From: Pseudomonas sp. S06B 330
Lineage (GTDB): Bacteria; Pseudomonadota; Gammaproteobacteria; Pseudomonadales; Pseudomonadaceae
Direction of reading: 5' to 3'
DNA length: 64,000 bases
Assembly: GCF_002845275.2 (NCBI RefSeq)
Contig: NZ_CP088149.1
Coordinates: forward strand, 5,090,001-5,154,000
In this document: positions 46,408-56,513 of the stretch, piece after piece
How the letters are laid out: every line of letters starts with the position of its first letter
Position numbering within the stretch: position 1 is the stretch's first letter
Notes under the pieces: generated by a model
Database searches by the model: none
What the model saw: the letters and a program-made list of their open reading frames with translations, nothing else
Told to the model about the DNA's origin: nothing
Translations under genes and position numbers: made by a program

Positions 46408-46701
46408 ATGCATGTAGAAGGTTTTTTCGAGTGGCTCGGCCAGGCACTGGGCGCGCTGATCCGCTTTATCGTTGATGCCCTGAGCGGGTTGTTCAACCTG
46501 CTGACCAACGCCGGAGGCAACTTTATCGATGGCTTGGCACGTACGCTGGGCATGGACACCTCGTTGGTCAGCATCATCGCCCTGATCATCGGTTTGATGC
46601 TGCTGTACTCGGCAATCCGCGCCTTTATGCGTGCGTCCATTGTGCTTGGCATTATCTGGCTGGTGTTGGGGCTGTGGGTACTGAGCTGGATCATTCACTG
46701 A
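46408..46701 (+). CDS. Small membrane protein of unknown function
   Basis: The 97-residue protein has two or three hydrophobic stretches (FEWLGQALGALIRFIVDAL, SIIALIIGLMLLYSAI, IIWLVLGLWVLSWI). AGGAAG precedes the ATG at MHVEGFFEW. It lies between pbpC and the alpha-2-macroglobulin gene, facing the opposite way, so it has its own promoter. I recognise no family. Confidence 0.7.
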   Translation: MHVEGFFEWLGQALGALIRFIVDALSGLFNLLTNAGGNFIDGLARTLGMDTSLVSIIALIIGLMLLYSAIRAFMRASIVLGIIWLVLGLWVLSWIIH

Positions 46702-46725
46702 CGATACTGCAGCCTTAAAAACCTG

Positions 46726-46807
46726 AAGGAGCCGGCCTTGCCGGCGATGCAGGCGACTCGGTGCAGTTGATACCGAGTTGATGTCATCGCCGGCAAGGCC
46801 GGCTCCC
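46726..46807. repeat. REP doublet (REPIN)
   Basis: Two inverted REP copies, AGGAGCCGGCCTTGCCGGCG and its complement, flank a 35-bp centre that holds its own ACTCGGT/ACCGAGT dyad. It sits between the small membrane gene and the end of the alpha-2-macroglobulin gene and would form a long cruciform or mRNA hairpin. Confidence 0.85.
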
Positions 46808-46830
46808 ACAATGAAGCTGCACCCCGCCTG

Positions 46831-49800
46831 TTAGCGCCCCCTCACTACCATCTCGCCGGCTGACTCACCCACCGACTGCATGTTCGGTCGGTACATCGAC
46901 TCCACCTGGGGTGGCGGCACTCGGTAGGTACCAGGTGTCACCGCTCGCGCCAGGTACAGCAAGTGAGTGGTGCCATAGCTGTTCACAGGCAACGCCGCGA
47001 CATAGCGATCATCGCGAAACTCCTGATGCACCAGGTTGGCGTTCTGCATCGACTCGCGCCACTGCTTCACTGCACTGCTGGCGTTCTCCAGGCTGGCCGC
47101 GCTTTGCGCCAGGTTCTGGTTTTCCAACTCAAGACCAGCAGGCAGCAGGTCGACTACCAGTGCATCCGGTACCCGTGTCGTGGCGGTCAGCGCCAAGTGC
47201 ACCAGCACCAGGTCGCCACTCTTGAGTGCACGAATGTCCAAAGGCTGGCCGTTCATGCCAAGGTACTCACGACGAATGCTCATGCCGACGTTGTTCGCCG
47301 CAGGCGCCTGACGCGGATAACCGGACAGGGTCAATTGCTGGTACAGGGTGTCGCTGCTCTGGTTCTGCACCGTCAGCGGCGAGGCCAGCAACGGCCCTTC
47401 AAGCTTCAACCCCGATTGCGCATTGTCCAGGTCACGCAGCTCACCGGCGCTGTCCAGACGCGCCGACCACTTGCCTTCTGGCCTGCTGAGCAGACCACGA
47501 CCGGCGAGGAACAAGGCGTTACGCTCCTGGGTCGACAACCATTGATTGGCCGCGACCTGATCAGACAGTTCGAACAAGCGTTGATCCAGGGTATTGCTGG
47601 CCAGGTTATTTTCTTCGAGCAAGGCCAGAATCAATGCCTGGTCACGCACCGGACTGCCGTAGTCACCGAGCCAGCCTTTAGCATCACGAGCGACTGCCAG
47701 ACCCGCCTGCAAGGCTTGTTGGGCACGTGGCTTGTCGCCCATTTTTTCCAGAGCAATGGCCAACTGCACCAACGGCAAGCCGGAGCGCGCATCGCTGCGC
47801 CGCTCGAACAGGCTGCGCAGTGCGCCCAACGGCGCCTGCTGGGTTCGAGCCAGAACCAGTGCGGCATAGGCCTGCACGGCAAAGCGGCTGTGCTCGGCGT
47901 TGTCGCTGTAGTTAACCTCGATCAGGTTGCGTTCCTGCAAGTAACGCAGCAGTCGCTCGCTGGCCTTCTTCAAGGCATCGGCAGGTACGGCATAGCCCTG
48001 CTCGCGCGCCCGCAGGAGGAAGTCGGTGACATAAGCGGTCAACCAATACTCTTCCTCGCTATCAGAGCTCCACAGACCGAAACTGCCGTTGTAGCGCTGC
48101 ATACCCAACAAGTGCTCGATGCCCATCTCGATCTTGCGCTTGCGCACATCGGCCGGTTCGCCGGTAATGCCAAGACGTTTGAGCGTCGCAGCATCGGCAT
48201 ACAGCGATGGGTAAAGACCACTGGTGGTCTGCTCCAGGCAACCATAGGGGTAGGCTTCCAGCGCGCGGATCTGCTCGGCGAGGTTCAGCGGCGGACGGCT
48301 GGACAACGCCAGCATGGCCTCCAGACCTTGTGGTTCGAATGCAGCCAGATCCGCATCCGGCAGGCTCCACGGCTGATCCGTGAGCGCCACGCGGTAGTGC
48401 TTGAGCATGGCCGGGTACGCCGGGCGGATGCCCAGGGTCCACTCGCGGCTGAACGCCGTGGCCTTCTCGCCTGGCAGTTGCAGCCCCAGCACTTGCACTT
48501 TGACCTTGCCTTGACCCAATCCGCCTATGGCCTGCACCGGCAGTTGCAGAGTGACCCGCTTGCCCTGCGTCAAGTTGAGGGTTTGTTCGCCAGCGCGCAT
48601 CAAGTTCAACTGGCCTTCAGTGCTCAACTGCACCGTCAGTTTTTGCGCCTGCCCCGACAGGTTCGACACATCCAGCGCCAGGGTAGTGGTGTCGCCTCCA
48701 GCAAGGAAGCGCGGGGCCGACAACTCGGCAATCAGCGGCGCGGCGACCACGGTCTTGGCTTCAGCCATACCGTAGCGCTCGTCGGTCCAGGCTTGCGCCA
48801 TTAACCGCAGCTCACCGTTGAAGTCGGGGATATCGACACTGACCTCACCTTCACCGTTCTCGTTCAGCGTCACCGGCGCACTCTGCTGGGCGACGATGGT
48901 GACACTGGTATTGGGTCGCTTACCACCCTTGGCCATCGCGGCGTCACCACCGAAGGCCAGGCTGGCCAGACGGCCCTGGCCGGCTTCGATCAGTTGGCCA
49001 TAGATGTCCAATTGGTCGGCGCCGTAGGCTTTACGCCCGAACAGGCCAGTGAACGGGTCTGGGGTCGGGTAATCAGTGATATTGAGGATGCCTACGTCCA
49101 CCGCCGCCAGCAGCACATGCACCTGCTTGGGCACACTGCCGTCAGCGTTGCGCGCCTGGACCTTAACCTTCAATGGCTGCTTGGGACGCATCTTTTCCGG
49201 CGCATTGAGCGTCACCGCCAGCTTGCGCTCGGCGCGGTCCAGCGGCAGGTGCAGGATGCCAACTGCACGCTTGGGCGTGGCGTTGACCTTGCGCTCGCCC
49301 GGACGAATCACCAGGGCGCTGACATACAGATCATGGCGGGCCCATTTGCGGTCGAGCTTGACCTCGAAGGTTTTGCCTTCGGCTGGCACGTCGATTTCTT
49401 GCCACCACAGCGGTCCATCACTGGACTCAACCATCAGGTAGCCGGTACCGGCTGCAGGTGGCGTGACGGTAATGTTGGCCGTGGCACCATCGGCGTAGGA
49501 CGGTTTGTCCAGGGCGAGCTTGACCTGATCCGGGCGCACCGCACCGCCGTCGGCGTTGTCCTGGGCACGGTAGCCCGCCCAGAAGCGCTCGCTGGAAACC
49601 AGGCCAGTGGCCGGGTCTTCAACCTCGACGCGGTACGGGCCCCATTCAACCTGGAAGTTCAGGCGCGCGGTGGCGCCTGCTTTGATGTTGACCGTTTCTT
49701 CACTCTGGGTCAGGAATTTCTCGTTGAAGTTGTAGCTCCAGCCGTCACTCTGCGAGTAGTTCCAGTAGTAGTCACGGCGCTCGCGAATCAGGCGCACCTT

Positions 49801-51753
49801 GAGGTTGTTGACCCCCAGTTTGTTGCCCTCGCGGTCGGCGACCAGCACCTCAAACTCCACCGGACCATCACTGTCAGTTTCTTCACCGTCGAACAAGCCA
49901 CGCAGCCCCGGCAGGCGTTCGGCGGGCCAGATCGGCTGTTCCAGACGCCGGGTAATCGGCCGGCCACCGGACTCCTGCAAGCTAGCCTGCACCGTCAGTT
50001 GCAGCGGCGAACGGGCTTCAGACCATTTGCTTTCAATGCCAAGAACGGCGTTGCCGTTGACGTCCAGATTGACTTCATCGAGCTCCAGGTCCTGACTCAG
50101 CTCCTGTTCAGTGATCGAACCGAACTGATAACCCGGCAATGCCGGTACCGCTTCGCGCAGTGGACGCACATAGGCCTGACCGCTCAGACGATTGCCCGAC
50201 GCCGGAGCGCCATACAGATAGCGGCCATTGACGTCGATTTCGGCATTTTGTTCAGGACGGAGCGGTACATCGCTGCCTTTGAGCTCCAGGGCCAGGCGCT
50301 CGGGCAGGAAATCTTCGACGAGAAATTCGTAGACCTGTTTCTTACCGCCACCCAGGTCGAACAGCAATTGCCAGCGACCGGTGGGTGCTTCGGTCGCCAG
50401 TTGCAGTTGATATTGGTACAGACCATTGCTGCCTGGCTCCCAAACAAACTTGCGGCTGACCTGTTCATCGGGCCGACGCACTTCCACGGTCACTGGCTGG
50501 GGTTTGAGCGGGCGACCATCCTGATCACGCAGCAGGCCATTGAGCAGCACCGTTTCGCCGGGACGGTAGAGATCACGCGGGCCAAACACAAAAAACTGCA
50601 GGGGGTTGGCCTGGGGTCCGGTGATATCGAACTCTGCCAGGTCCAGTGCCGCACTGTTCAGGCGCAGCATGGTGGTGTGCACACCCTGTTTGGCCAGCAG
50701 GGTCTCAGCCTTGGACGGCATTGGCAGCTGGGCATGACCATCGCTGTCGGTTTTGCCCTGCCCCAGCACACGACCTTCTGCGTCAAGCAGCTCAAGGTCG
50801 ACGCCGCTCAGTGCCTTGCCACCTTCCAGCCCCTGGGTGAACACGTCGATACGGTTCTGGAAGCGGTGCGCCGACACGCCAATGTCGCTGAGGGTGAACA
50901 GGGTCGCAGGTTGCGAGTAGTCGTAGGTGCCCGAGGCGCGCATGACCGCCAGGTACACACCAGGCTCCTGCAGCTGTTTGATCCCGGCAATGGGCAACAA
51001 CACAGTTTCGCGGGTGTTGCGCGCCGGGTTGAGGTCGAAACGGCCGCTGTAGACCAGCTCGGCCATGTCCAGGGTTTCTTTGGACTGGTAGTAGTAGAGA
51101 CTGCTGTTACGGCCCCAGGCACTGAGGAACGGCGAGAGCGATTCCGGCTTGATGCGGAAGAACTCAACATCGACCTTATTGACGTTCAGGGCGATCACCG
51201 GCAAGCCTTCGGCCAAACGCGTCGGCAGCAGCGAACCCCGGCTTGCAAAGCCGATGGTCGCCTGCATGTCGCGGGTTTCCAGGCGGCTGACCGACTCAGC
51301 GGCCAGGCGTTTGCCGTTAACCGCCTGCAAACCTGCATCAATGGTCAGCACCAACTTGCGTTGCGGCTCCAGGTGACGCAGGCGCAACTCCATACCGTTG
51401 TCAGAAAGCTCCCAGGCACCATCGACCTTGCCTTTGACGGTATCGACCAGGTGTACTCGATCGGCAAAGTTCTGCTGCGCATCCAGCGGCACCGAAAAGC
51501 TCAGGGACAAGGCACTGGCCCCATCGACCTGAACTTCGGAGACATCCACCACACTCAACTCACGGCCAGCGTAGCGCTTGGCCAGGGTCGCGGCATCCTC
51601 GACTGGTTTTGCCGCGGTGGCGGTCTCTTGTACCTGGGGTTGACTCTGGGCGGGTGCCTGGGCCGGCGGCGTGGCAGGCTTATCCGGGGCAGACGAGTCG
51701 CAAGCACTGAGCAAGGCCAGCGCGCAGGCCAGCAACAATCCTTTGTTGAGCAT
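46831..51753 (-). CDS. yfhM: Alpha-2-macroglobulin-like lipoprotein
   Basis: The 1640-residue protein has a signal and lipobox (LALLSAC), a long low-complexity Pro/Ala/Gln linker and the macroglobulin-type domains. The reactive thioester motif YGCLEQ is intact, with Cys1172. It is the large YfhM/ECAM type of bacterial alpha-2-macroglobulin, thought to trap attacking proteases in the periplasm. Start at MLNKGLLLAC sits at the lipobox; longer frames upstream overlap the MATE leader. Its pairing with pbpC is conserved in many proteobacteria, linking envelope defence and repair. Confidence 0.93.
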   Translation of the reverse strand: MLNKGLLLACALALLSACDSSAPDKPATPPAQAPAQSQPQVQETATAAKPVEDAATLAKRYAGRELSVVDVSEVQVDGASALSLSFSVPLDAQQNFADRVHLVDTVKGKVDGAWELSDNGMELRLRHLEPQRKLVLTIDAGLQAVNGKRLAAESVSRLETRDMQATIGFASRGSLLPTRLAEGLPVIALNVNKVDVEFFRIKPESLSPFLSAWGRNSSLYYYQSKETLDMAELVYSGRFDLNPARNTRETVLLPIAGIKQLQEPGVYLAVMRASGTYDYSQPATLFTLSDIGVSAHRFQNRIDVFTQGLEGGKALSGVDLELLDAEGRVLGQGKTDSDGHAQLPMPSKAETLLAKQGVHTTMLRLNSAALDLAEFDITGPQANPLQFFVFGPRDLYRPGETVLLNGLLRDQDGRPLKPQPVTVEVRRPDEQVSRKFVWEPGSNGLYQYQLQLATEAPTGRWQLLFDLGGGKKQVYEFLVEDFLPERLALELKGSDVPLRPEQNAEIDVNGRYLYGAPASGNRLSGQAYVRPLREAVPALPGYQFGSITEQELSQDLELDEVNLDVNGNAVLGIESKWSEARSPLQLTVQASLQESGGRPITRRLEQPIWPAERLPGLRGLFDGEETDSDGPVEFEVLVADREGNKLGVNNLKVRLIRERRDYYWNYSQSDGWSYNFNEKFLTQSEETVNIKAGATARLNFQVEWGPYRVEVEDPATGLVSSERFWAGYRAQDNADGGAVRPDQVKLALDKPSYADGATANITVTPPAAGTGYLMVESSDGPLWWQEIDVPAEGKTFEVKLDRKWARHDLYVSALVIRPGERKVNATPKRAVGILHLPLDRAERKLAVTLNAPEKMRPKQPLKVKVQARNADGSVPKQVHVLLAAVDVGILNITDYPTPDPFTGLFGRKAYGADQLDIYGQLIEAGQGRLASLAFGGDAAMAKGGKRPNTSVTIVAQQSAPVTLNENGEGEVSVDIPDFNGELRLMAQAWTDERYGMAEAKTVVAAPLIAELSAPRFLAGGDTTTLALDVSNLSGQAQKLTVQLSTEGQLNLMRAGEQTLNLTQGKRVTLQLPVQAIGGLGQGKVKVQVLGLQLPGEKATAFSREWTLGIRPAYPAMLKHYRVALTDQPWSLPDADLAAFEPQGLEAMLALSSRPPLNLAEQIRALEAYPYGCLEQTTSGLYPSLYADAATLKRLGITGEPADVRKRKIEMGIEHLLGMQRYNGSFGLWSSDSEEEYWLTAYVTDFLLRAREQGYAVPADALKKASERLLRYLQERNLIEVNYSDNAEHSRFAVQAYAALVLARTQQAPLGALRSLFERRSDARSGLPLVQLAIALEKMGDKPRAQQALQAGLAVARDAKGWLGDYGSPVRDQALILALLEENNLASNTLDQRLFELSDQVAANQWLSTQERNALFLAGRGLLSRPEGKWSARLDSAGELRDLDNAQSGLKLEGPLLASPLTVQNQSSDTLYQQLTLSGYPRQAPAANNVGMSIRREYLGMNGQPLDIRALKSGDLVLVHLALTATTRVPDALVVDLLPAGLELENQNLAQSAASLENASSAVKQWRESMQNANLVHQEFRDDRYVAALPVNSYGTTHLLYLARAVTPGTYRVPPPQVESMYRPNMQSVGESAGEMVVRGR

Positions 51754-51898
51754 GAAAGTAACTCTTTGGCAGCAGGTTCTGAAGGGTGAACTATATATCA
51801 ACAGCGCGACGATCGGGCTGCGGCATCTGCGCCTCCCTCCACAGTTACAGGATTTGTTGCCTGTAGCGGCTACAATGTTCGGCTTGCCTGGAGCCGAC

Positions 51899-53239
51899 AT
51901 GTCCCGATTGCTCACTGACTGGCGCGACCGCCCGACCCACCGTAAGGTCTGGGCATTGGCTGCGCCGATGATCCTCTCGAATATTTCCGTGCCGCTGGTG
52001 GCGCTGGTCGATAGCGCCGTGATCGGCCATCTGCCCCATGCTCACCAACTTGGCGCAGTCGCCGTCGGTGCCAGCCTGTACACCTTTCTGGCCTGGGTAA
52101 TGGGCTTTTTGCGCATGGGCTCCACCGGCTTTGCCGCCCAGGCTGCTGGGCGTGCCGACGGCGCGGCGTTGCGTCAGGTGCTGGTACAAGGCTTGTTGCT
52201 GGCGGTGCTATTTGCACTGTTACTGGGTTTGCTAGCCCTGCCCTTCAGTCACCTGGCCTTGCAATGGATGCAGCCATCGGCGGCGCTGGAGCAATCGACC
52301 CACGACTTTTTCCAGACCCGGTTGTTCGGTCTCCCGGCAGCGCTCGCCAGTTTCGCCCTGGTCGGCTGGTTCCTCGGCACCCAGAACGCCAAGGCGCCGT
52401 TGGCGATTCTGTTGACCACCAACCTGCTCAACATCGCCTTGAACCTGTGGTTCGTGCTGGGCCTGGATTGGGGCGTAATCGGTTCGGCACGTGCATCGGT
52501 CATTGCCGAATGGAGCGCCGCCTTGCTCGGCCTGGCCCTCACCCGCCCGGCGCTACGTGCCTACCCGGGTAAGATCGCCTGGGCGCTGCTGGCCCGCTGG
52601 CACAGCTGGCGGCCACTGCTGGCGGTCAACCGCGACATCTTTATTCGTAGCCTAGCCTTGCAAGCGGTGTTCTTCCTGATCACGGTACAGGGAGCGCGCT
52701 TGGGCGAGGCCACGGTGGCTGCCAATGCCCTACTGCTCAATGGCCTGCTGCTGACGGCCTACGCCCTCGATGGTCTCGCCCATGCGGTCGAGGCCTTGTG
52801 CGGCCACGCCATTGGCGCCAGTGATCGCCAGGCTCTGCGCCGCTCGTTGACGGTAGCCTGTGGTTGGTCACTGCTGGCCAGCATCGGCTTTGCCGTATTG
52901 TTTCTGTTCGGCGGGCACTTGTTCATCAATATGCAGACCGACATCAGCAGTGTGCGAGACACCGCCTACCAGTACCTGCCGTACTTGGCTCTGCTGCCAC
53001 TAATCGCGGTGTGGAGTTACTTGCTGGATGGACTGTTCATCGGCGCCACGCGGGCACGAGAGATGCGCAACGGCATGCTGCTCAGCGTCGTTATTGCTCT
53101 GCCGGTCGCTTATGTTGCCAGGGACCTGGGCAACCACGGTTTGTGGCTGGGCTTTTTGCTGTTCATGGCCTTGCGTGGGGTGACGCTGGGGGTGATGGGC
53201 TGGCGATTGCAGCGTCGGGATGGGTGGTTTACCCGGTAG
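51899..53239 (+). CDS. MATE-family efflux protein (DinF-like)
   Basis: The 446-residue protein has twelve hydrophobic segments and typical MATE positions (ALVDSAVIGHL near the N-terminus, LALQAVFFLITVQGARLGE in the second half). GGAG at good spacing sets the ATG at MSRLLTDW. It diverges from the alpha-2-macroglobulin gene. Substrate is unknown. Confidence 0.9.
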   Translation: MSRLLTDWRDRPTHRKVWALAAPMILSNISVPLVALVDSAVIGHLPHAHQLGAVAVGASLYTFLAWVMGFLRMGSTGFAAQAAGRADGAALRQVLVQGLLLAVLFALLLGLLALPFSHLALQWMQPSAALEQSTHDFFQTRLFGLPAALASFALVGWFLGTQNAKAPLAILLTTNLLNIALNLWFVLGLDWGVIGSARASVIAEWSAALLGLALTRPALRAYPGKIAWALLARWHSWRPLLAVNRDIFIRSLALQAVFFLITVQGARLGEATVAANALLLNGLLLTAYALDGLAHAVEALCGHAIGASDRQALRRSLTVACGWSLLASIGFAVLFLFGGHLFINMQTDISSVRDTAYQYLPYLALLPLIAVWSYLLDGLFIGATRAREMRNGMLLSVVIALPVAYVARDLGNHGLWLGFLLFMALRGVTLGVMGWRLQRRDGWFTR

Positions 53240-53262
53240 AATGCCGGGGATGCTGTGCAGCC

Positions 53263-53332
53263 CATCGCTGGCAAAGCCAGCTCCCACAGGTTCTGTGTTC
53301 ACAGTCCATTGTGGGAGCCGGCCTTGCCAGGG
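53263..53332. repeat. REP doublet after the MATE gene
   Basis: CATCGCTGGCAAAGCCAGCTCCCACA and GTGGGAGCCGGCCTTGCCAG are imperfect REP copies in opposite orientation, 22 bp apart, related to those at 46726 and 61563. The pair lies between the convergent MATE and speA genes and may serve as their transcription stop. Confidence 0.8.
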
Positions 53333-53338
53333 CCCTGA

Positions 53339-55252
53339 TCAGCTCGACAGGTACGAAGAGCGGGTCAGGCCCAGACGCAAGGCATCGAGGAACTGGGTCT
53401 TCTCACGGGCCGTGATCTTGGCGCTGGCGCACTTGTCGCGGTAGTGCGTCATCAACTCCTCCGGCGACAGGTGCACATAGCGCAGCATGTCTTCGATGGT
53501 GTCGTGGGTCTCGATACCGGCGTGGTAAACACTGCCGTTCGGATTCTGGTAGATGTTCACCGAGTCGGTGTCACCGAACAGGTTGTGCATGTCGCCGAGA
53601 ATCTCCTGGTAGGCACCAACCAGGAAAATTCCCAGCAGGTAGTCCTCACCCTCATTGATCCCGTGCACCGGCAAGCTGGTTTCGATGCTCTGCTCGTCGA
53701 CGTACTGATTGATCTTGCCGTCAGAGTCGCAGGTCAGGTCCTGCAATACCGCACGACGCATCGGCTCTTCGTCCAGACGGTGCAACGGCAGGATCGGCAG
53801 GACCTGGCCGATGGCCCAGGTGTCCGGCAGACTCTGGAACACCGAGAAGTTGCAGATGTACTTGTCGGCAAGCTTGTCGTTGAGCTCATCGAGCACTTGG
53901 CGATGCGAGCGCTGGCGGGCCTTGAGCGAGTTATGCAGGCGTCGGCAGACGGCGAAGTAGCACTGCTCGGCCAGGGCTTTCTCAGCCAGGGTGATCTTGC
54001 CATCCGCGTACTGAGCCGCCACGTCACTCATGTAGTGGGTCGCACGCCAGTAGGTCTCGGTGACCATCTCGATATCAGTCGGGCCGAGCAGGTCAGCCAG
54101 CCATTGCACCGTCTCAGGCAGGCTTTCCTTGTTCTCGATTACCGGCACTTCGTCGTTGTGCTTCTCGACGTCGGTAACCTGCACCACCAGCATGGCGTGG
54201 TGGGCGGTCAGCGAGCGGCCACTCTCGGAGAAGATGTGCGGATGCGGCAGGCCCTGAGCATCGCAGAACTCTTTCAGCATACCGACCACGACACCGGCGT
54301 AGTCGTCCATGTCGTAGTTGATCGAGCTGGCGTTGCGCGAGTGGGTACCGTCGTAGTCAACACCCAGGCCACCACCGACGTCGATGTGATCGACTGGCAG
54401 GTTCAGGGCACGCAGTTCGCCGTAGTAGCGAATCGCTTCTTTGAAACCGTGCTGGTAGTCAGCCAGGTTGGCGATCTGCGACCCCATGTGGAAGTGCAGC
54501 AGGCGAATACCCTGGTCCAGACCGGCATCACGGAAGCGTTGAACCACCGAGATCAACTGGGCTGCCGACAAGCCAAACTTGGACTTCTCGCCACCGGTAT
54601 CAGCCCACTTGCTCGATGCCAGCGACGACAGGCGCACGCGCAGACCAACCTGCGGCTTGACCTTGAGCTCAGCCGCTTCCTCGATCACCAAGGCCACTTC
54701 CGACTCTTTCTCGATGACGATGAACACGTTATGACCCAGCTTCTGGCCCATCAGCGCGAGGCGAATGAACTCACGGTCCTTGTAGCCGTTGCAGACGATC
54801 GTGCCGCCTTTTGGTGCCAGGGCCAAAACAGCCAGCAGCTCCGGCTTGGAACCGGCCTCCAGGCCAATAGAGACGTTCTGGGTGGCGATGATGTTCTCCA
54901 CCACCGCTTCTTGCTGGTTAACCTTGATCGGATACAGCGCGGTGTACTGGCTCTGATACTCCAGGCGCGCGATGTTGGCATCAAAGGCACCGGTCAGCTG
55001 GCGCACGCGGTCTTGCAGGATGTCGGGGAAACGCACCAGCAACGGCAGCGACAGGCCGCTCTTGCGCAGCTCGTCGACCTGTTCGTACAGATCAATCGGC
55101 GCGCTGCCAGGCCCATTAGGGCGAACTTCGACGCGGCCGGCCTCGTTGATTGCGAAGTAACCGGCCCCCCAATGGCGAATTCCGTAAACACTGCGGCTGT
55201 CCGCAACTGTCCATTGGCTGCCATCGTCTTTGCGTGTGCGTCGTACGGACAT
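53339..55252 (-). CDS. speA: Biosynthetic arginine decarboxylase
   Basis: The 637-residue PLP enzyme converts arginine to agmatine, the first step of one putrescine route. The lysine for PLP is Lys110 in LYPIKVNQQ, with [24 protein letters not shown] and the C-terminal [12 protein letters not shown] region of the alanine-racemase fold family. Length fits SpeA. GGGGA precedes the ATG. It reads toward the REP pair. Confidence 0.96.
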   Translation of the reverse strand: MSVRRTRKDDGSQWTVADSRSVYGIRHWGAGYFAINEAGRVEVRPNGPGSAPIDLYEQVDELRKSGLSLPLLVRFPDILQDRVRQLTGAFDANIARLEYQSQYTALYPIKVNQQEAVVENIIATQNVSIGLEAGSKPELLAVLALAPKGGTIVCNGYKDREFIRLALMGQKLGHNVFIVIEKESEVALVIEEAAELKVKPQVGLRVRLSSLASSKWADTGGEKSKFGLSAAQLISVVQRFRDAGLDQGIRLLHFHMGSQIANLADYQHGFKEAIRYYGELRALNLPVDHIDVGGGLGVDYDGTHSRNASSINYDMDDYAGVVVGMLKEFCDAQGLPHPHIFSESGRSLTAHHAMLVVQVTDVEKHNDEVPVIENKESLPETVQWLADLLGPTDIEMVTETYWRATHYMSDVAAQYADGKITLAEKALAEQCYFAVCRRLHNSLKARQRSHRQVLDELNDKLADKYICNFSVFQSLPDTWAIGQVLPILPLHRLDEEPMRRAVLQDLTCDSDGKINQYVDEQSIETSLPVHGINEGEDYLLGIFLVGAYQEILGDMHNLFGDTDSVNIYQNPNGSVYHAGIETHDTIEDMLRYVHLSPEELMTHYRDKCASAKITAREKTQFLDALRLGLTRSSYLSS

Positions 55253-55405
55253 TGAAGTCCCCTATATAAAAAGTCGAATAACACCGGCCAGCAGGTGGCG
55301 GGCGCAGTGTAAAACCTGGAAATGACGATTTTCCGTGTTCAGGGATAGACCCTTCCTACGGGAACGAGTTTAGAAAGCGAACTGCAAAAAATCGCGATGC
55401 GGTCT

Positions 55406-55777
55406 TCAGCCGCCGGACTTTTTCGCTTTGAAGCCTTGTTTGATCAGCTCTGCCAACAACAGCTCGACGTGATCGCCCTGAATTTCGATGACCCCGTCTT
55501 TCAACGCGCCGCCGGTGCCGCAGCGACGCTTGAGCGTGCTGGCGAGGTCCTTGAGCTGTTCCAGGGGCAGCGGTACACCGCTGATGGTCGTCACCGTCTT
55601 GCCGCCACGGCCTTTGCTTTCGCGGCGCACGCGAGCAATGCCATCGCCTTCGGGGATGAGCGTCTGTTTGCAGATGCAGGCATCTATGGGTTTGCTGCAG
55701 TCCGGACAATGCCGACCTGCATCAGTGGAGAACACCAGGCCACCCAGGGCGGCGAATGATGCGGCTTTTTTGGCCAC
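55406..55777 (-). CDS. yciH: YciH/SUI1-family translation factor
   Basis: The 123-residue protein has a four-cysteine knuckle at residues about 25-38 (CPDCSKPIDACIC) and a SUI1/eIF1 domain (GGKTVTTISGVPL, CGTGGALKDGVIEIQGDH). The start is GTG at KVAKKAASF with GAGGA before it, so the longer open frame is not used. Bacterial YciH may affect translation start selection. Confidence 0.9.
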   Translation of the reverse strand: MAKKAASFAALGGLVFSTDAGRHCPDCSKPIDACICKQTLIPEGDGIARVRRESKGRGGKTVTTISGVPLPLEQLKDLASTLKRRCGTGGALKDGVIEIQGDHVELLLAELIKQGFKAKKSGG

Positions 55778-55866
55778 TTTTGATCCTCGAACGGTGAGGA
55801 CAAAAACTGGTCGACGCCCCGGGCAGGGTACCGACCGCGAAGCCCCACTCTGGCAGGGGCAGCGCA

Positions 55867-55889
55867 ACTGTCGTACCCAGGGTACGACA
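55867..55889. repeat. Perfect 11-bp inverted repeat between Nudix and yciH
   Basis: CTGTCGTACCC and GGGTACGACAG surround a single A. It lies 84 bp before the Nudix gene end and 90 bp before the yciH start, both leftward. It may be a protein-binding dyad or a terminator of the Nudix transcript. A short GCCTT/AAGGC dyad follows at 55889-55902. Confidence 0.6.
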
Positions 55890-55973
55890 GCCTTAAAAAG
55901 GCCGCGCAGTGTAACGATAAATTCCGCCGATGCTAAGTACAAAACTGCGCCATTTATCACACGATTCGCGACG

Positions 55974-56510
55974 TCAGGTCCGACGGTCGATGTAGCGCTG
56001 CAAAGCAGCCAGCGAATCGGGGCAGTATGGCTGTTGCCGGCTGTCGGCCAAGGCCTGTTCGAGCGGCAAAAATCGCGCTTCGCTGACCTCCTCTGGCTGC
56101 AGGCATAACGGCCCGTCCCAGACGGCTGAAAACACCGCGCACCAGAGCCGGTTACCGGGCTGATCGAAGAAAAACCGTTCGTGGGCCGTCAGCTCGACAC
56201 CGGATACACCAAGCTCTTCCTCCAGCTCACGGGCGGCTGACTCGGCAAAGCTTTCGTCAGCCTGGACCATGCCACCAGCAGCGACATCCCAGTAGCCCGG
56301 ATAAATCGCCTTGCTCTCGGTGCGTCGGTGCACGCACAGCTCACCGGCGGAGTTGAACAACAGAATATAGGTGCCGCGCCCGATCAGGCCTTTGTCACGC
56401 AGTTCGGCGCGAGGCAAGGCACCTAACAACACGTCGTTGTCGTCCACCCAGGCGATCAGTTCGGCGTCGGAGGCAGCGCGGTGCGCCGCCTCTTGCTTGG
56501 AGATGGCCAT
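55974..56510 (-). CDS. Nudix hydrolase, YfcD type
   Basis: The 178-residue protein has an intact Nudix box (GGMVQADESFAESAARELEEELGV) with an N-terminal segment FNSAGELCVHRRTESKAIYPG typical of the YfcD group, related to IPP isomerase folds. It stops 3 bp before the DUF2333 gene ends, both leftward, so they are co-transcribed. Substrate unknown. Confidence 0.88.
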   Translation of the reverse strand: MAISKQEAAHRAASDAELIAWVDDNDVLLGALPRAELRDKGLIGRGTYILLFNSAGELCVHRRTESKAIYPGYWDVAAGGMVQADESFAESAARELEEELGVSGVELTAHERFFFDQPGNRLWCAVFSAVWDGPLCLQPEEVSEARFLPLEQALADSRQQPYCPDSLAALQRYIDRRT

Positions 56511-56513
56511 CGA

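Noticed and set aside
48994..51789. A 931-codon plus-strand frame inside the alpha-2-macroglobulin gene
   Set aside because: It is antisense to a gene with signal peptide, thioester and full domain order. Its composition is Gln/His/Leu-rich as expected for a shadow frame.
53444..55255. A 603-codon plus-strand frame across speA
   Set aside because: It mirrors speA exactly and carries no recognised motif or ribosome-binding site.
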